From Rhizobium herbae (GTDB lineage: Bacteria > Pseudomonadota > Alphaproteobacteria > Rhizobiales > Rhizobiaceae): a DNA stretch of 64,000 bases. A program made the translations under genes and the position numbers. Every line of letters starts with the position of its first letter. Within the stretch, counting starts at the first letter, position 1. The notes beneath the pieces were generated by a model. That model was not told the DNA's origin and ran no database searches. It was given only the letters and a program-made list of their open reading frames with translations. The DNA is taken from the NCBI RefSeq assembly GCF_019511375.1, contig NZ_JAEUAO010000001.1, forward strand, positions 868,001 through 932,000, in the 5' to 3' direction. Below, one piece after another: positions 17,194-26,055 of this stretch.

Positions 17194-18003
17194 TCAGGGA
17201 TCGGCGTGTATCGCAGCGGCGTCTGAGGACCGGAAAGCCCGCGCGGCTGGCGGACGTCCGGCATCGCCTTCTGGCTGTGGGATGCGGTCCGGCGCCTTGT
17301 AGCAGATACGTGCAAGCGAACCGCTCGATTGCAGATGCGGCTGCCCATTCACCAGGCGCAGGACTTCCAATGCCAGTCCCTGCATGTTTCGCTGTGCCTT
17401 GGCGAGATTGCTGACCTTGGTTTCGTCGATCGTATAGAGCGAGCCGCCATGCTCGAAAATGTCGCGATAAACGCTGCGCTCGATAATCGGCGTATCGAGC
17501 AATGGCACGTTGCGCTCGGCAAGCCGCGCCTTGACGCTTCGGATGGCGCGCGTGGTCACGAGAGAACTGACCCGCGTCAGGACCACGGCATGATTGATGT
17601 GGCTGTGCGCATTGTTTGCTACCTGGCCAATGATGTCGAGCACATGCACAGCGCCCTGCGCATCCATGGCGCAGCCCTGCACAGGGATAAGCATAAGGTC
17701 GGAAAGACCGGCGGCCAAGGCGATCAGCGCGTCGCGCGCCCCGGAAAGATCGATGATGACATGGTTTGCCTGGCCGCTTTGAGCCCGCAGGTTGGCACCC
17801 AGATTGGCGAAGGTCACGCCGGTCACGACAGCTATGCCGTCAATCGCGCCGGGCGATTCGTGCCACTTGGCTGCGAACGCCAGAGGATCGCAATCGAAGA
17901 TGACGACCTTCCCGCCCGCTTGCGCAAACTCCGTGGCCAGAAGCAATGCCACCGTCGTCTTGCCGGCTCCCCCCTTGGCATTCGCGATTGAAATTACAGC
18001 CAT
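17194..18003 (-). CDS. Orphan ParA/MinD-family ATPase (copy 2) with disordered tail
   Basis: A 269-residue paralogue of the neighbouring ParA-like ATPase. Walker A is NAKGGAGKTT, the switch is FDCDPLAFAAKW, and VIIDLSGARD follows. The last ~45 residues are Pro/Ala/Arg-rich and look disordered, a feature copy 1 lacks. The start chosen (18003) follows a GGAAG-type site. A 197-bp gap separates the copies, so each may have its own promoter. No parB or parS-like repeats were seen. Confidence 0.88.
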   Translation of the reverse strand: MAVISIANAKGGAGKTTVALLLATEFAQAGGKVVIFDCDPLAFAAKWHESPGAIDGIAVVTGVTFANLGANLRAQSGQANHVIIDLSGARDALIALAAGLSDLMLIPVQGCAMDAQGAVHVLDIIGQVANNAHSHINHAVVLTRVSSLVTTRAIRSVKARLAERNVPLLDTPIIERSVYRDIFEHGGSLYTIDETKVSNLAKAQRNMQGLALEVLRLVNGQPHLQSSGSLARICYKAPDRIPQPEGDAGRPPAARAFRSSDAAAIHADP

Positions 18004-18118
18004 CTCACTTCCGCCGGCACGCTTTGCTGCCATCACCGCCCTACATGCAAGGGCGCCCAGTGCATTCAGCCTTGCAAATCAGGGTTAACGAACGGCAAAC
18101 AAATTATTAGCCGGAAAA

Positions 18119-18151
18119 CAAAAAACGGAGCGACCGCCGGGATCGCTCCGT
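18119..18151 (-). terminator. Rho-independent terminator after the alcohol-dehydrogenase operon
   Basis: On the minus strand ACGGAGCGA pairs with TCGCTCCGT around a short loop, followed by six T. It lies 55 bp past the stop codon of the iron alcohol dehydrogenase and ends the 18-24 kb minus-strand gene run. Confidence 0.85.
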
Positions 18152-18205
18152 GTAAATGTGACGACGGATCGGCGGGGCCATTTGAAAAAGGCGACCCGCC
18201 TGCGG

Positions 18206-19351
18206 TCAGATGCACTCCTGGAAGAGCTGCTTTGCGGCATCGAGTGTCAGTTCGACCGGATTGCCGCCCGCCGTCGGATCGACGATGGCCATTGCAGCCA
18301 TCTCGTCGATGCGATCCGTGCCGACGCCGAGCGCAGACAGCTTGTCGGGCACGCCCAGCTCTTCGCGCAGCTTCAGGACGTAGTCGTAGAAGCCGTCGAA
18401 ACCGCCGGAAATGCCGAGATAGGCGGCGGCCATGCCGATCTTGTCCTCGATGGCAGGGCGGTTGAAACGCAGCACAGGCGGCATGACGACGGCATTGGTC
18501 ATGCCGTGATGGGTGTTGTAGATCGCGCCGACCGGATGCGACAGCGAGTGGATGGCTCCGAGCCCCTTCTGGAAGGCGACGGCGCCCATGGCGGCCGCAC
18601 TCATCATATGGGCGCGGGCCTCGATATCAGTTCCGTCCTTGTAGGCGCGCGGCAGATACTCCTTGACCAGCCGCAGGCCTTCAAGCGCGATACCGGCTGA
18701 CATCGGATGATAGAACGGCGAGGAATAGGCTTCCAGGCAATGGGCAAAGGCATCCATGCCGGTACCGGCGGTGATCACCTTCGGCATGCCGACCGTCAGT
18801 TCCGGGTCGCAGATCGTCACCGCCGGCAGGAACTTCGGATGAAAGATCACCTTCTTCGTGTGGGTCTGCGAATTGGTGATGACCGAGGCGCGGCCGACCT
18901 CGGAGCCGGTCCCTGCAGTCGTCGGCACGGCGATGATCGGTGCAATGCCATCGACGCTGGCGCGCGTCCACCAGTCGCCGATATCCTCGAAGTCCCAGAC
19001 AGGCCGGGTCTGCCCCGCCATGAAGGCGACGCACTTGCCGAGATCGAGCCCTGAGCCGCCACCGAAGGCGATGACGCCGTCATGACCACCGTCCTTGAAG
19101 GCCTTGACGCCGGCGGCGAGGTTGACGTCGGTCGGGTTGGAATCAACCTCGCTGAACAGCGCCCGGCCGAGCCCGGCCGCATCAAGGATATCGAGCGCGT
19201 TCTGGGTGATCGGCATCGGTGCAAGGCCCCGGTCGGTGATCAGCAGCGGTTTCTTGATACCGAGCGCCTTGCAATGATCGGCGAGTTCCTTGATCCGCCC
19301 TGCCCCGAACTTGATGGCGGTCGGATAGCTCCAGTTGGCTGTGATGGTCAT
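18206..19351 (-). CDS. Iron-containing alcohol dehydrogenase
   Basis: A 381-residue group III alcohol dehydrogenase. AFGGGSGLDLGK binds NAD(P); the metal ligands fall in GTGMDAFAHCLEAY and in HSLSHPVGAIYNTHHG. It begins 3 bp after the aldehyde dehydrogenase stop codon, so the two oxidations are coupled: alcohol to aldehyde to acid. With the glutamine-synthetase-like ligase upstream, a gamma-glutamylated amino alcohol is a reasonable substrate, which is an inference. Confidence 0.9.
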   Translation of the reverse strand: MTITANWSYPTAIKFGAGRIKELADHCKALGIKKPLLITDRGLAPMPITQNALDILDAAGLGRALFSEVDSNPTDVNLAAGVKAFKDGGHDGVIAFGGGSGLDLGKCVAFMAGQTRPVWDFEDIGDWWTRASVDGIAPIIAVPTTAGTGSEVGRASVITNSQTHTKKVIFHPKFLPAVTICDPELTVGMPKVITAGTGMDAFAHCLEAYSSPFYHPMSAGIALEGLRLVKEYLPRAYKDGTDIEARAHMMSAAAMGAVAFQKGLGAIHSLSHPVGAIYNTHHGMTNAVVMPPVLRFNRPAIEDKIGMAAAYLGISGGFDGFYDYVLKLREELGVPDKLSALGVGTDRIDEMAAMAIVDPTAGGNPVELTLDAAKQLFQECI

Positions 19352-19354
19352 CGC

Positions 19355-20734
19355 TTAGGCTTTCTTCAGATGGTAGGATTTCGGACGGGTCAGGTTCTGG
19401 AAACCGATGACCGACAGCGAGCCGCCACGGCCCGTTTCCTTGACGCCGGTCCAGCAGAGCGCCGGATCAAGATAATCGGCGCGGTTCATGAAGACGGTGC
19501 CGGTTTCAAGCTCATTGCCGATCCGGGCGGCGCGTTCGGAGTCCTTCGTCCATAGCGACACTGTGAGCCCGTACTTGCAGTCATTCATCAAAGCCAGCGC
19601 TTCTTCGTCATTCTTCACCTTCATGATGCCGACGACCGGGCCGAAGCTTTCTTCCGTCATCACCTTCATGGAGTGATCGACATCGACAAGCACCTGCGGC
19701 GCAAGATAGGCACCGCCGTCATCCTGCGGGAACAGCTTCGGATCGACCAGCGCCCTGGCACCCTTGGCAACGGCCTCGGCCGTCTGGGCGCGGACTTCGG
19801 CGGCAAAGCGCTTATGCGCCATCGGTCCAAGCGAGGTCTCCTGCTCGAGCGGATTGCCAAGCTTGTAGGAAGATGCGAAGGCGACGGCCTTTTCAACGAA
19901 ATCGTCGTAGAGGTTCTCGTTCACGTAGATGCGCTCGATGCCGCAGCAGCACTGCCCGGAATTGAACATTGCCCCATCCATCAGCGTATCGACAGCAGCG
20001 TCGAGATCTGCGTCATCCATGACATAGCCCGGATCCTTGCCACCGAGTTCGAGGCCAAGACCCGTAAACGTACCGGCGGCGGCGCGCTCGATCGACCGGC
20101 CACCTTCGACGGAGCCCGTGAAATTGATGAAATCGAAGCTCTTGGCCGCGATCAGTGCTGAAGTCGTCTGATGGTCGAGGAAGATGTTCTGGAAGACATC
20201 TTCGGGAACGCCGGCCTCGACGAAGGCGCGCACCATCCGCTCGCCAACTAGGATCGTCTGACTGGCATGCTTGAGGATGACGGCATTGCCCGCCATCAGC
20301 GCGGGCGCGACCGTGTTGATCGCCGTCATGTACGGATAGTTCCAAGGCGCGATGACGAAGACGACACCATGCGCGACGCGCTCGATGCGGCGCTCGAAGC
20401 TGGCACTGTCCTCTACGACGATAGGCGCCAGTGCATCGGCAGCGATGGAGGCGACATAGTTCGACCGCTCATTGAAGCCGCGGAACTCGCCGCCGTAGCG
20501 CACCGGCCGGCCCATCTGCCAGGCAAGTTCGGGCACGACCTCGTCAACCATCTCGTTGAGCCGCGCCACGCCGGCAAGGACGAGCTTGACCCGATCCTCG
20601 ATCGGCCGTTTCGCCCAGCCTTTCTGGGCGGCGCGCGCGCGGGCTACCGCAGCTGAAGCGGTAGCCGCATCGACCGCGGGGCGCTCAGCGTAAACCTCCC
20701 CGTTCACCGGGGAAATGCATTGGATCATGGTCAT
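19355..20734 (-). CDS. NAD(P)-dependent aldehyde dehydrogenase
   Basis: A 459-residue enzyme of the ALDH superfamily. IAPWNYPYM and FTGSVEGGRSI form the cofactor site. The general base Glu is in LELGGKDP and the catalytic Cys is in NSGQCCCGIERIYV. It is short for a PuuC-type enzyme but complete. It lies between the ligase and the iron alcohol dehydrogenase, consistent with oxidation of a gamma-glutamyl aminoaldehyde. An AGGA site 8-9 nt upstream supports the first Met. Confidence 0.9.
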   Translation of the reverse strand: MTMIQCISPVNGEVYAERPAVDAATASAAVARARAAQKGWAKRPIEDRVKLVLAGVARLNEMVDEVVPELAWQMGRPVRYGGEFRGFNERSNYVASIAADALAPIVVEDSASFERRIERVAHGVVFVIAPWNYPYMTAINTVAPALMAGNAVILKHASQTILVGERMVRAFVEAGVPEDVFQNIFLDHQTTSALIAAKSFDFINFTGSVEGGRSIERAAAGTFTGLGLELGGKDPGYVMDDADLDAAVDTLMDGAMFNSGQCCCGIERIYVNENLYDDFVEKAVAFASSYKLGNPLEQETSLGPMAHKRFAAEVRAQTAEAVAKGARALVDPKLFPQDDGGAYLAPQVLVDVDHSMKVMTEESFGPVVGIMKVKNDEEALALMNDCKYGLTVSLWTKDSERAARIGNELETGTVFMNRADYLDPALCWTGVKETGRGGSLSVIGFQNLTRPKSYHLKKA

Positions 20735-20825
20735 GATCGTTTTCCTGTTCTGTCGTCAAAATTTGCGATCCGGCACCGGTCGTTCGGACAGATGTCGGAT
20801 CGAAGTCCGTTGTTGAATGATGGCG

Positions 20826-22196
20826 TTACGCCCGCTCGAACCCACGCGCAACTTCCCAATCGGTCACGCGGCGATCATATTCCTCCTGCTCCCATTCGGC
20901 AGCGCGAGTGTAGTGCTCGATCACCTCCTCGCCGAAAGCGTCGAGCAGCATCTTCGAGGAGTTCATGGCCCTTGTCGCATCGCGCAACGTGCCGGGGATT
21001 TCGCGGATGTTCTTGCCGCCATAGGCATCGCCGACGAAGGGCGGCTCCAGTTCGAGCTGGCCCTCGATGCCGGCAATGCCGGCGGCGATCAGCGCTGCCA
21101 TGGCGAGATAGGGATTGAGATCGGAGCCGCCCACGCGACACTCGATGCGGATCGCCTTGGTACCCTCGCCGCAGAGCCGGTATCCGGCGGTACGGTTGTC
21201 CTTGCTCCAGACGGCCTTGGTCGGCGCGAAGGTGCCGGCCATGAAGCGCTTGTAGGAATTGATGTAGGGCGCGAGAAAATAGGTGATCTCGCTCGCATGC
21301 GTCAGCAGGCCGGCAACGTAGTGGCGCATCGTGTCCGACATGCCGTATTTGGCTTCCTTGTCGAAGAACCGCGACGTCTTGCCGTCAAGGCTCCAGAGCG
21401 ACTGATGAATATGTGACGACGAGCCGGCGGCATGGTAGTTCCATTTGGCCAGGAAGGTGATCGCCTTGCCGCGCGACCAGGCGATTTCCTTGCAGCCGTT
21501 CTTGATGATGACGTGCCGGTCGGCCATCGTCAGCGCGTCGGCATAGCGGACGTTGATTTCCTCCTGGCCGGCGGACGCCTCGCCCTTGGAGTTTTCCACC
21601 GGGATGCCGGCGCCCTGCAGGCCGTTGCGGATCGCCCGCATCACATCCTCTTCCTTGGTCGTCTGGAAGATGTGGTAGTCCTCGTTGTAACCGCTGACCA
21701 GCTTCAGGTCGCGGTAACCGCTTTCGCGCGCGTCGTCATAGCTCTGGTCGAACAGGAAGAATTCGAGCTCGGTCGCCATGTAGGCCTTCAGGCCCATGGC
21801 CTCGAGCCGGGCGATCTGCCGCTTGAGGATGGCACGCGGCGAATGCGGCACTTCCTTGTGGGTGTGGTGATCGAGCATGTCGCAGAGAACCAGCGCCGTG
21901 CCTTCGAGCCAGGGAATGCGGCGAAGCGTCGAGAGATCAGGCTTCATCGTATAGTCGCCGTAGCCCGCTTCCCAGCTGGTCGACTTGTAGCCGGACACCG
22001 TGTCCATCTCCATGTCCGTCGCCAGCAGGTAGTTGCAGCTATGGGTCTCTTCCCAGGCGCTGTCGACGAAGAACTGCGCATGAAAACGCTTGCCCATCAG
22101 GCGTCCCTGCATGTCCACCTGGCACGCCAGAACCGTATCGATGCGGCCTTCGGCGACATCTTTCTTCAATTCCTCAAACGAATAGCTCGCGCTCAT
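20826..22196 (-). CDS. Glutamine-synthetase-family ligase (gamma-glutamylpolyamine/amine synthetase type)
   Basis: A 456-residue member of the glutamine synthetase superfamily, of the type used to glutamylate amines. It has the N-terminal beta-grasp and a catalytic domain with TELEFFLF, EINVRYADAL, SSSHIHQSLW and NRTAGYR...IECRVGGSDLNPYLAMAA. Residues are variant where true GlnA has GSGMHxHxS. Family members (PuuA, IpuC, GlnA3/4-type) attach glutamate to putrescine, isopropylamine, alaninol or ethanolamine. Neighbouring ADH, ALDH, permease and amidohydrolase genes suggest a catabolic role rather than ammonia assimilation. Confidence 0.88.
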   Translation of the reverse strand: MSASYSFEELKKDVAEGRIDTVLACQVDMQGRLMGKRFHAQFFVDSAWEETHSCNYLLATDMEMDTVSGYKSTSWEAGYGDYTMKPDLSTLRRIPWLEGTALVLCDMLDHHTHKEVPHSPRAILKRQIARLEAMGLKAYMATELEFFLFDQSYDDARESGYRDLKLVSGYNEDYHIFQTTKEEDVMRAIRNGLQGAGIPVENSKGEASAGQEEINVRYADALTMADRHVIIKNGCKEIAWSRGKAITFLAKWNYHAAGSSSHIHQSLWSLDGKTSRFFDKEAKYGMSDTMRHYVAGLLTHASEITYFLAPYINSYKRFMAGTFAPTKAVWSKDNRTAGYRLCGEGTKAIRIECRVGGSDLNPYLAMAALIAAGIAGIEGQLELEPPFVGDAYGGKNIREIPGTLRDATRAMNSSKMLLDAFGEEVIEHYTRAAEWEQEEYDRRVTDWEVARGFERA

Positions 22197-22298
22197 TGCA
22201 AAAATCCCGTGCTTGATCGAATGGAGCAGTCAGGCGCTCCATTTGCTGGATGTCTGGCGGAAGCCGCGCAAAGGCGGCCCCCGCACTATCTCACCAGT

Positions 22299-23846
22299 TC
22301 ATTTTTCCCCAACCGCCTTCTCGGCGGCGGCGATCACGGCGGCGCGGCGCGCAACCTCTTCGCCGATCGGCGGACCCTTGAAACGGCGCGTTTCGAAGCC
22401 GAACCAGACAATGGCCGTGACGATCAGGAAGCCGACGGTGATGTAGAGCGCCCAATCGTTTGGCGGTTGGATACCAAGCACGAAGATCAGAACCATCGCT
22501 ATGATCGACAAGACGGCAAAGAGCTTGAACATGCCCTCACCGAGGTTCCACGGCCCCATCTTGTCCCACTTTGACGTCCCCCAGGCGAAAAGGCCAAGTG
22601 TGATCGGGATCGCAAAGGAGAAGAACAGGAAGATGACGGTGCAGGAAACGACGATCGTATAGACCGGCGTTTCGCCAATCGAAACGAGCGACGAGCCCCA
22701 GACGAAAAGCACGGAGAGGATCGAGCCGGTCCAGATCGCCGCAACCGGCGTGCGATAGGTAGGGCTGACCTTTGCGAGAGCCTTCGATGCAGGCAACCCG
22801 CCGTCACGCGAAAAGGCGAAGATCATGCGTGAGACCGACGTTACGGTCGCCAGACCGCACAGCCATTGACTGACGAAGATCGCAAGATAGAGGATGTCCT
22901 TGACAAGCGGATGGACCTGAGCATCCATCGCCCAGAAGAACACGTTCCAGCCCTGCTTGGCGGCTTCGTCCATGTTCGGGATCATCAGCACGAAGCTGCA
23001 CAGCATGACGTAGCCGAACAGAGCCGACCACAACACCGAGGACACCATCCCCTTGGGAACGGAAACCGCTGCCTTGACCGTCTCTTCCGACGTATGCGCC
23101 GAAGCATCATACCCGGTGATCGTGTAGATCGGCAAAAGCAGGCCAAGCAGGAAAACCCAGGTGCCCGAGGTTGCCGGCCATACGTTACCGCCGGTTTCAC
23201 CGGAGTAGTTGGAGAACGTAAAAAGGCGGCCTACCTCGTAGCTGTCGGCGGCGACCAGGCATGTAAGGGCAAGAAGGATCGCGGTGGCGAAGATCAGGTA
23301 ACCGGAGAAGTCCGTGAGCTTGGCGGTGAGGCCGATGCCCATGTGGTTCACGATCGCCTGAAGGCCGGTGATGATCACCAGGAAGACGAGACGAACGGTC
23401 ATGGAATCTTCAAGACCGAGATACGGCGTTCCGAAGGATCCCATGAAGAAATAATAGGTGCCGACGTTGATTGCGCCGAGCACGGTGACAAGACCCAGGA
23501 GATTGAACCATGCGGTCAGCCAGCCGGTGAAGCGGTTGCCGAGGATCGAGCCCCAGTGATAGAGGCCGCCCGCCGTCGGATAGGCCGAACTGATCTGTGC
23601 CATGGCAACCGCGAAGACGAGCGATATGAAGCAGCCCAGCGGCCAGCCGATACCGATCGCGGCACCACCCGCTCCCGACGTCGCCTGCGCGAGCGAGTTG
23701 ATGCCGCCCGAAAGAATGCAGATGATCGAGAAGGATACGGCAAAGTTGGAAAACGAGCTCATGCGCCGCTCAAGTTCCTGCGCATAGCCCATCGAATGGA
23801 GGACTTTCATGTCCTCATGCTTGTCTGTGTCAGTATAGTTCGACAT
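22299..23846 (-). CDS. APC-superfamily amino acid/amine permease
   Basis: A 515-residue inner-membrane permease with about 12 TM helices. The N-terminal FSNFAVSFSIICILSGG is the substrate-binding helix 1 signature of APC transporters, and TGYDASAHTSEET in the middle is shared with GABA/choline/polyamine permeases of the BAT/UGA4 type. The start used (MSNYTDTDKHED) follows a GGGGAA site; the upstream extension is not supported. It is the likely uptake protein for the amine handled by the ligase encoded 102 bp downstream. Confidence 0.9.
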   Translation of the reverse strand: MSNYTDTDKHEDMKVLHSMGYAQELERRMSSFSNFAVSFSIICILSGGINSLAQATSGAGGAAIGIGWPLGCFISLVFAVAMAQISSAYPTAGGLYHWGSILGNRFTGWLTAWFNLLGLVTVLGAINVGTYYFFMGSFGTPYLGLEDSMTVRLVFLVIITGLQAIVNHMGIGLTAKLTDFSGYLIFATAILLALTCLVAADSYEVGRLFTFSNYSGETGGNVWPATSGTWVFLLGLLLPIYTITGYDASAHTSEETVKAAVSVPKGMVSSVLWSALFGYVMLCSFVLMIPNMDEAAKQGWNVFFWAMDAQVHPLVKDILYLAIFVSQWLCGLATVTSVSRMIFAFSRDGGLPASKALAKVSPTYRTPVAAIWTGSILSVLFVWGSSLVSIGETPVYTIVVSCTVIFLFFSFAIPITLGLFAWGTSKWDKMGPWNLGEGMFKLFAVLSIIAMVLIFVLGIQPPNDWALYITVGFLIVTAIVWFGFETRRFKGPPIGEEVARRAAVIAAAEKAVGEK

Positions 23847-23959
23847 TTTTTTCCCCTGTATCGACCAGCCCTCCGGCGGTATTGCCGGCCGGCTGAAGTG
23901 CCAGCGTCCATGGAAGCCCATGGACCAGTCTCCGCGGACATGCCGCTCCCCAGGTCTTT

Positions 23960-24724
23960 TTATTGCGACAGTGACGCCAGGCTTTCGCCCAGCAGGCCCG
24001 TCAGATAATCGGCCATGACCCTTTGACCGATTTCATCCGAAACGAGATCGTTGCGGATCTCGATCATTACGTTGAGCAGGCCGTTCTTCAAGCCATGCTC
24101 AATGAGTGTATGCGTGACGCCGTCGGCCGGCCCATAAGGCTCGTTGCGACGGGTATCGTAGCGTTTCGTGTTTTCGGCGGCCGCCAGCATACAGTCGGCC
24201 AGCCTTTTGTCCGTATCGTGCAGGATACCGACTTCGACCTCGCGCTGCCTGCCGTGATAGACCGGCGTGAAGGTGTGCATGGTCACCAGCACCGGTGGTC
24301 TGCCGCTCACCTTGCGCGCAGCGATGAAATCCGCCAGCTCGTCGCGGAACGGCAGATAGAGCGCCTCCGTCCGCGCCCGGCGCTCGGCTGCGGAAATCGC
24401 AGCATTGCCGGGTATCTCGAAGACCTCGCTGACGGGCGGCATGGCAGCTTGCGCTTCCGGCGGGCGATTGCAATCATAGACCAGACGCGAAAACCGCTGA
24501 TAGATCAGCGTCGCATCAAGGCTTTTCACCAGAAGCTCGGACACGGCCAGCGCACCAGGATCCCAGGCGATATGGCTGGACAGGGCCGCGGGTGACAGGC
24601 CAAGCGTGCCCATTCTCTGCGGAAGACGGGGGGACGCGTGCTCGCACACCAGCAGAAACGGGCTCGACGCCTGCAAATTTTCCACTGCGACAGGCGACCC
24701 CTCCGCCTCGGTCAAAAGCTTCAT
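23960..24724 (-). CDS. N-formylglutamate amidohydrolase-family protein
   Basis: A 254-residue hydrolase of the FGase family (PF05013). The segment LLVCEHASPRLP and the downstream HIAWDPGA are family hallmarks; VTMHTFTPVYHG carries a likely metal ligand. In this setting, with no hut genes, a role in removing the gamma-glutamyl or N-acyl group at the end of the amine pathway is plausible. It is the first gene of the minus-strand run, 113 bp before the permease, and is divergent from the RpiR regulator. The ATG at 24724 is used; a TTG just upstream is possible. Confidence 0.82.
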   Translation of the reverse strand: MKLLTEAEGSPVAVENLQASSPFLLVCEHASPRLPQRMGTLGLSPAALSSHIAWDPGALAVSELLVKSLDATLIYQRFSRLVYDCNRPPEAQAAMPPVSEVFEIPGNAAISAAERRARTEALYLPFRDELADFIAARKVSGRPPVLVTMHTFTPVYHGRQREVEVGILHDTDKRLADCMLAAAENTKRYDTRRNEPYGPADGVTHTLIEHGLKNGLLNVMIEIRNDLVSDEIGQRVMADYLTGLLGESLASLSQ

Positions 24725-24865
24725 CAAATGCGATTTCCTTTTCAGTTGCCTTCAGGCCTGAAAGCAGGCCCGGTGAAAAGGGCCGCAGCATTCGTTAATG
24801 AAAAGAATTCTTCACGACTTCACCCGTGTCAACCGAAAACTGAAACGATCTCTTCAAAAAACCCA

Positions 24866-24895
24866 TTGACTCCAATTGTGACAGCGATGTTTACT
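24866..24895 (+). promoter_or_regulatory. Probable sigma-70 promoter of the rpiR-like gene
   Basis: TTGACT (24866-24871) and TTTACT (24890-24895) are separated by 18 bp. The -10 element lies inside the TGTGACAG inverted repeat, as expected for a repressed or autoregulated promoter. Confidence 0.45.
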
Positions 24896-24903
24896 CTGTC
24901 ACA
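24877..24903. promoter_or_regulatory. Operator-like inverted repeat upstream of rpiR
   Basis: TGTGACAG-N11-CTGTCACA is a perfect 8-bp inverted repeat 32 bp before the TTG start of the regulator gene. The same CTGTCACA half-site recurs upstream of the ABC importer at 25979. It is probably the binding site of the RpiR-type protein. Confidence 0.55.
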
Positions 24904-24935
24904 AAGCCGGCAAAGACCGGCTCAGGGGATCGATA

Positions 24936-25814
24936 TTGACAAGCTCTGAAGGCACTGTGACGGTGTCAGATGTGATCAACGCCCATTATTCCGTGCTGAC
25001 GCGCGCGGAAAAGCAGTTGGCGGCGACGCTTCTCGACAATTACCCGGTCTCCGGGCTCGGCAGCATCACGACCGTTGCCGAGAATGCAGGCGTGTCGACG
25101 CCGACAGTTGCCCGCATGGTGCAGAAGCTCGGCTTCCGCGGATTTCCCGATTTCCAGCAGCGACTCCACCAGGAACTCGAAGCGACGATTTCCAACCCGA
25201 TCAGCAAGCACGACCGCTGGGCCGCCAACGCGCCGGGCGCGCATATACTCAACCGTTTCGCCGACACAACGATAAACAACCTGCGCGCCACCCTCGCCCA
25301 GCTCGAGACGGCAGAGTTCGACGGTGCGGCCGCGATGATTGCCGACCGCAAGCGCAATATCTATCTGGTCGGCGGCCGCATCACCGGCGCGCTGGCCGAT
25401 TATTTCTTTACACATCTGCAGGTCATCCGCTCCGGCGTGACCCGGATCGCCGCCAATTCCAGTTCCTGGCCGCACTACGTGCTCGACATGAGGAAGGGCG
25501 ACGTCCTGATCCTGTTCGATATCCGCCGCTACGAGCAGGAAATGGAAACGCTCGCGCGCATTGCCCGCGACCGCGGCGTCGAAATCATTCTGTTCACCGA
25601 CCAGTGGGGCTCTCCCGTCGCCAAGTCGGCACGACGTGTTTTCCGCATCCATATCGAGGCGCCATCCGCCTGGGACAGTTCGGTCATCATCCTGTTTGCC
25701 GTCGAGGCGCTGATCGAGGCCGTGCAGAGTTCCATCTGGGACGAGACGCGCGACCGCATGAAAACGCTCGAGAACCTGTTCGATTCAACACGGCTTTTTC
25801 GCAGGCCGCTTTAG
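24936..25814 (+). CDS. RpiR-family transcriptional regulator (HTH plus SIS domain)
   Basis: A 292-residue regulator. Residues ~8-80 form the HTH_6 domain (NAGVSTPTVARMVQKLGFRGFPDFQ). Residues ~130-260 form a SIS sugar-phosphate/ligand domain (IYLVGGRITGALADYF, GDVLILFDIRRY). RpiR proteins respond to small phosphorylated or amine-derived ligands. The start is TTG with AGGGGAT about 7 nt upstream; a GTG 7 codons in is an alternative. It lies between the amine-catabolism run and the ABC importer operon and probably regulates both. Confidence 0.9.
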   Translation: MTSSEGTVTVSDVINAHYSVLTRAEKQLAATLLDNYPVSGLGSITTVAENAGVSTPTVARMVQKLGFRGFPDFQQRLHQELEATISNPISKHDRWAANAPGAHILNRFADTTINNLRATLAQLETAEFDGAAAMIADRKRNIYLVGGRITGALADYFFTHLQVIRSGVTRIAANSSSWPHYVLDMRKGDVLILFDIRRYEQEMETLARIARDRGVEIILFTDQWGSPVAKSARRVFRIHIEAPSAWDSSVIILFAVEALIEAVQSSIWDETRDRMKTLENLFDSTRLFRRPL

Positions 25815-25957
25815 GAGGAGCATGAGAGACAGAACGCAGCGCCAAACCTGACGAAGGATGTCGCGAACCGCAATTCGATAGGTGCTATAATTGCCGCCTG
25901 TATCCGGGCGGGTTCAAATTTTGAAAATAAAATGAAGGTGTTCCGGCTGCGAATGTC

Positions 25958-25986
25958 CTGTCGCAAAGGGAACATTGCCTGTCACA
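25958..25986. promoter_or_regulatory. Two direct operator half-sites before the ABC importer
   Basis: CTGTCGCA (25958-25965) and CTGTCACA (25979-25986) are in the same orientation, 21 bp apart start to start. The second is identical to an arm of the inverted repeat before rpiR. A TATAAT lies about 70 bp upstream (near 25887). Confidence 0.4.
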
Positions 25987-26055
25987 TAAGCTTCATCGGA
26001 CCCCAGTATCAGCTTCCACCGAAGCTGCTGACATAACCACAAGAGGAGAAGACCA

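Noticed and set aside
16304..18003. Plasmid partition locus
   Set aside because: There is no parB, no replication gene and no parS-like iterons; surrounding genes are ordinary chromosomal ones.
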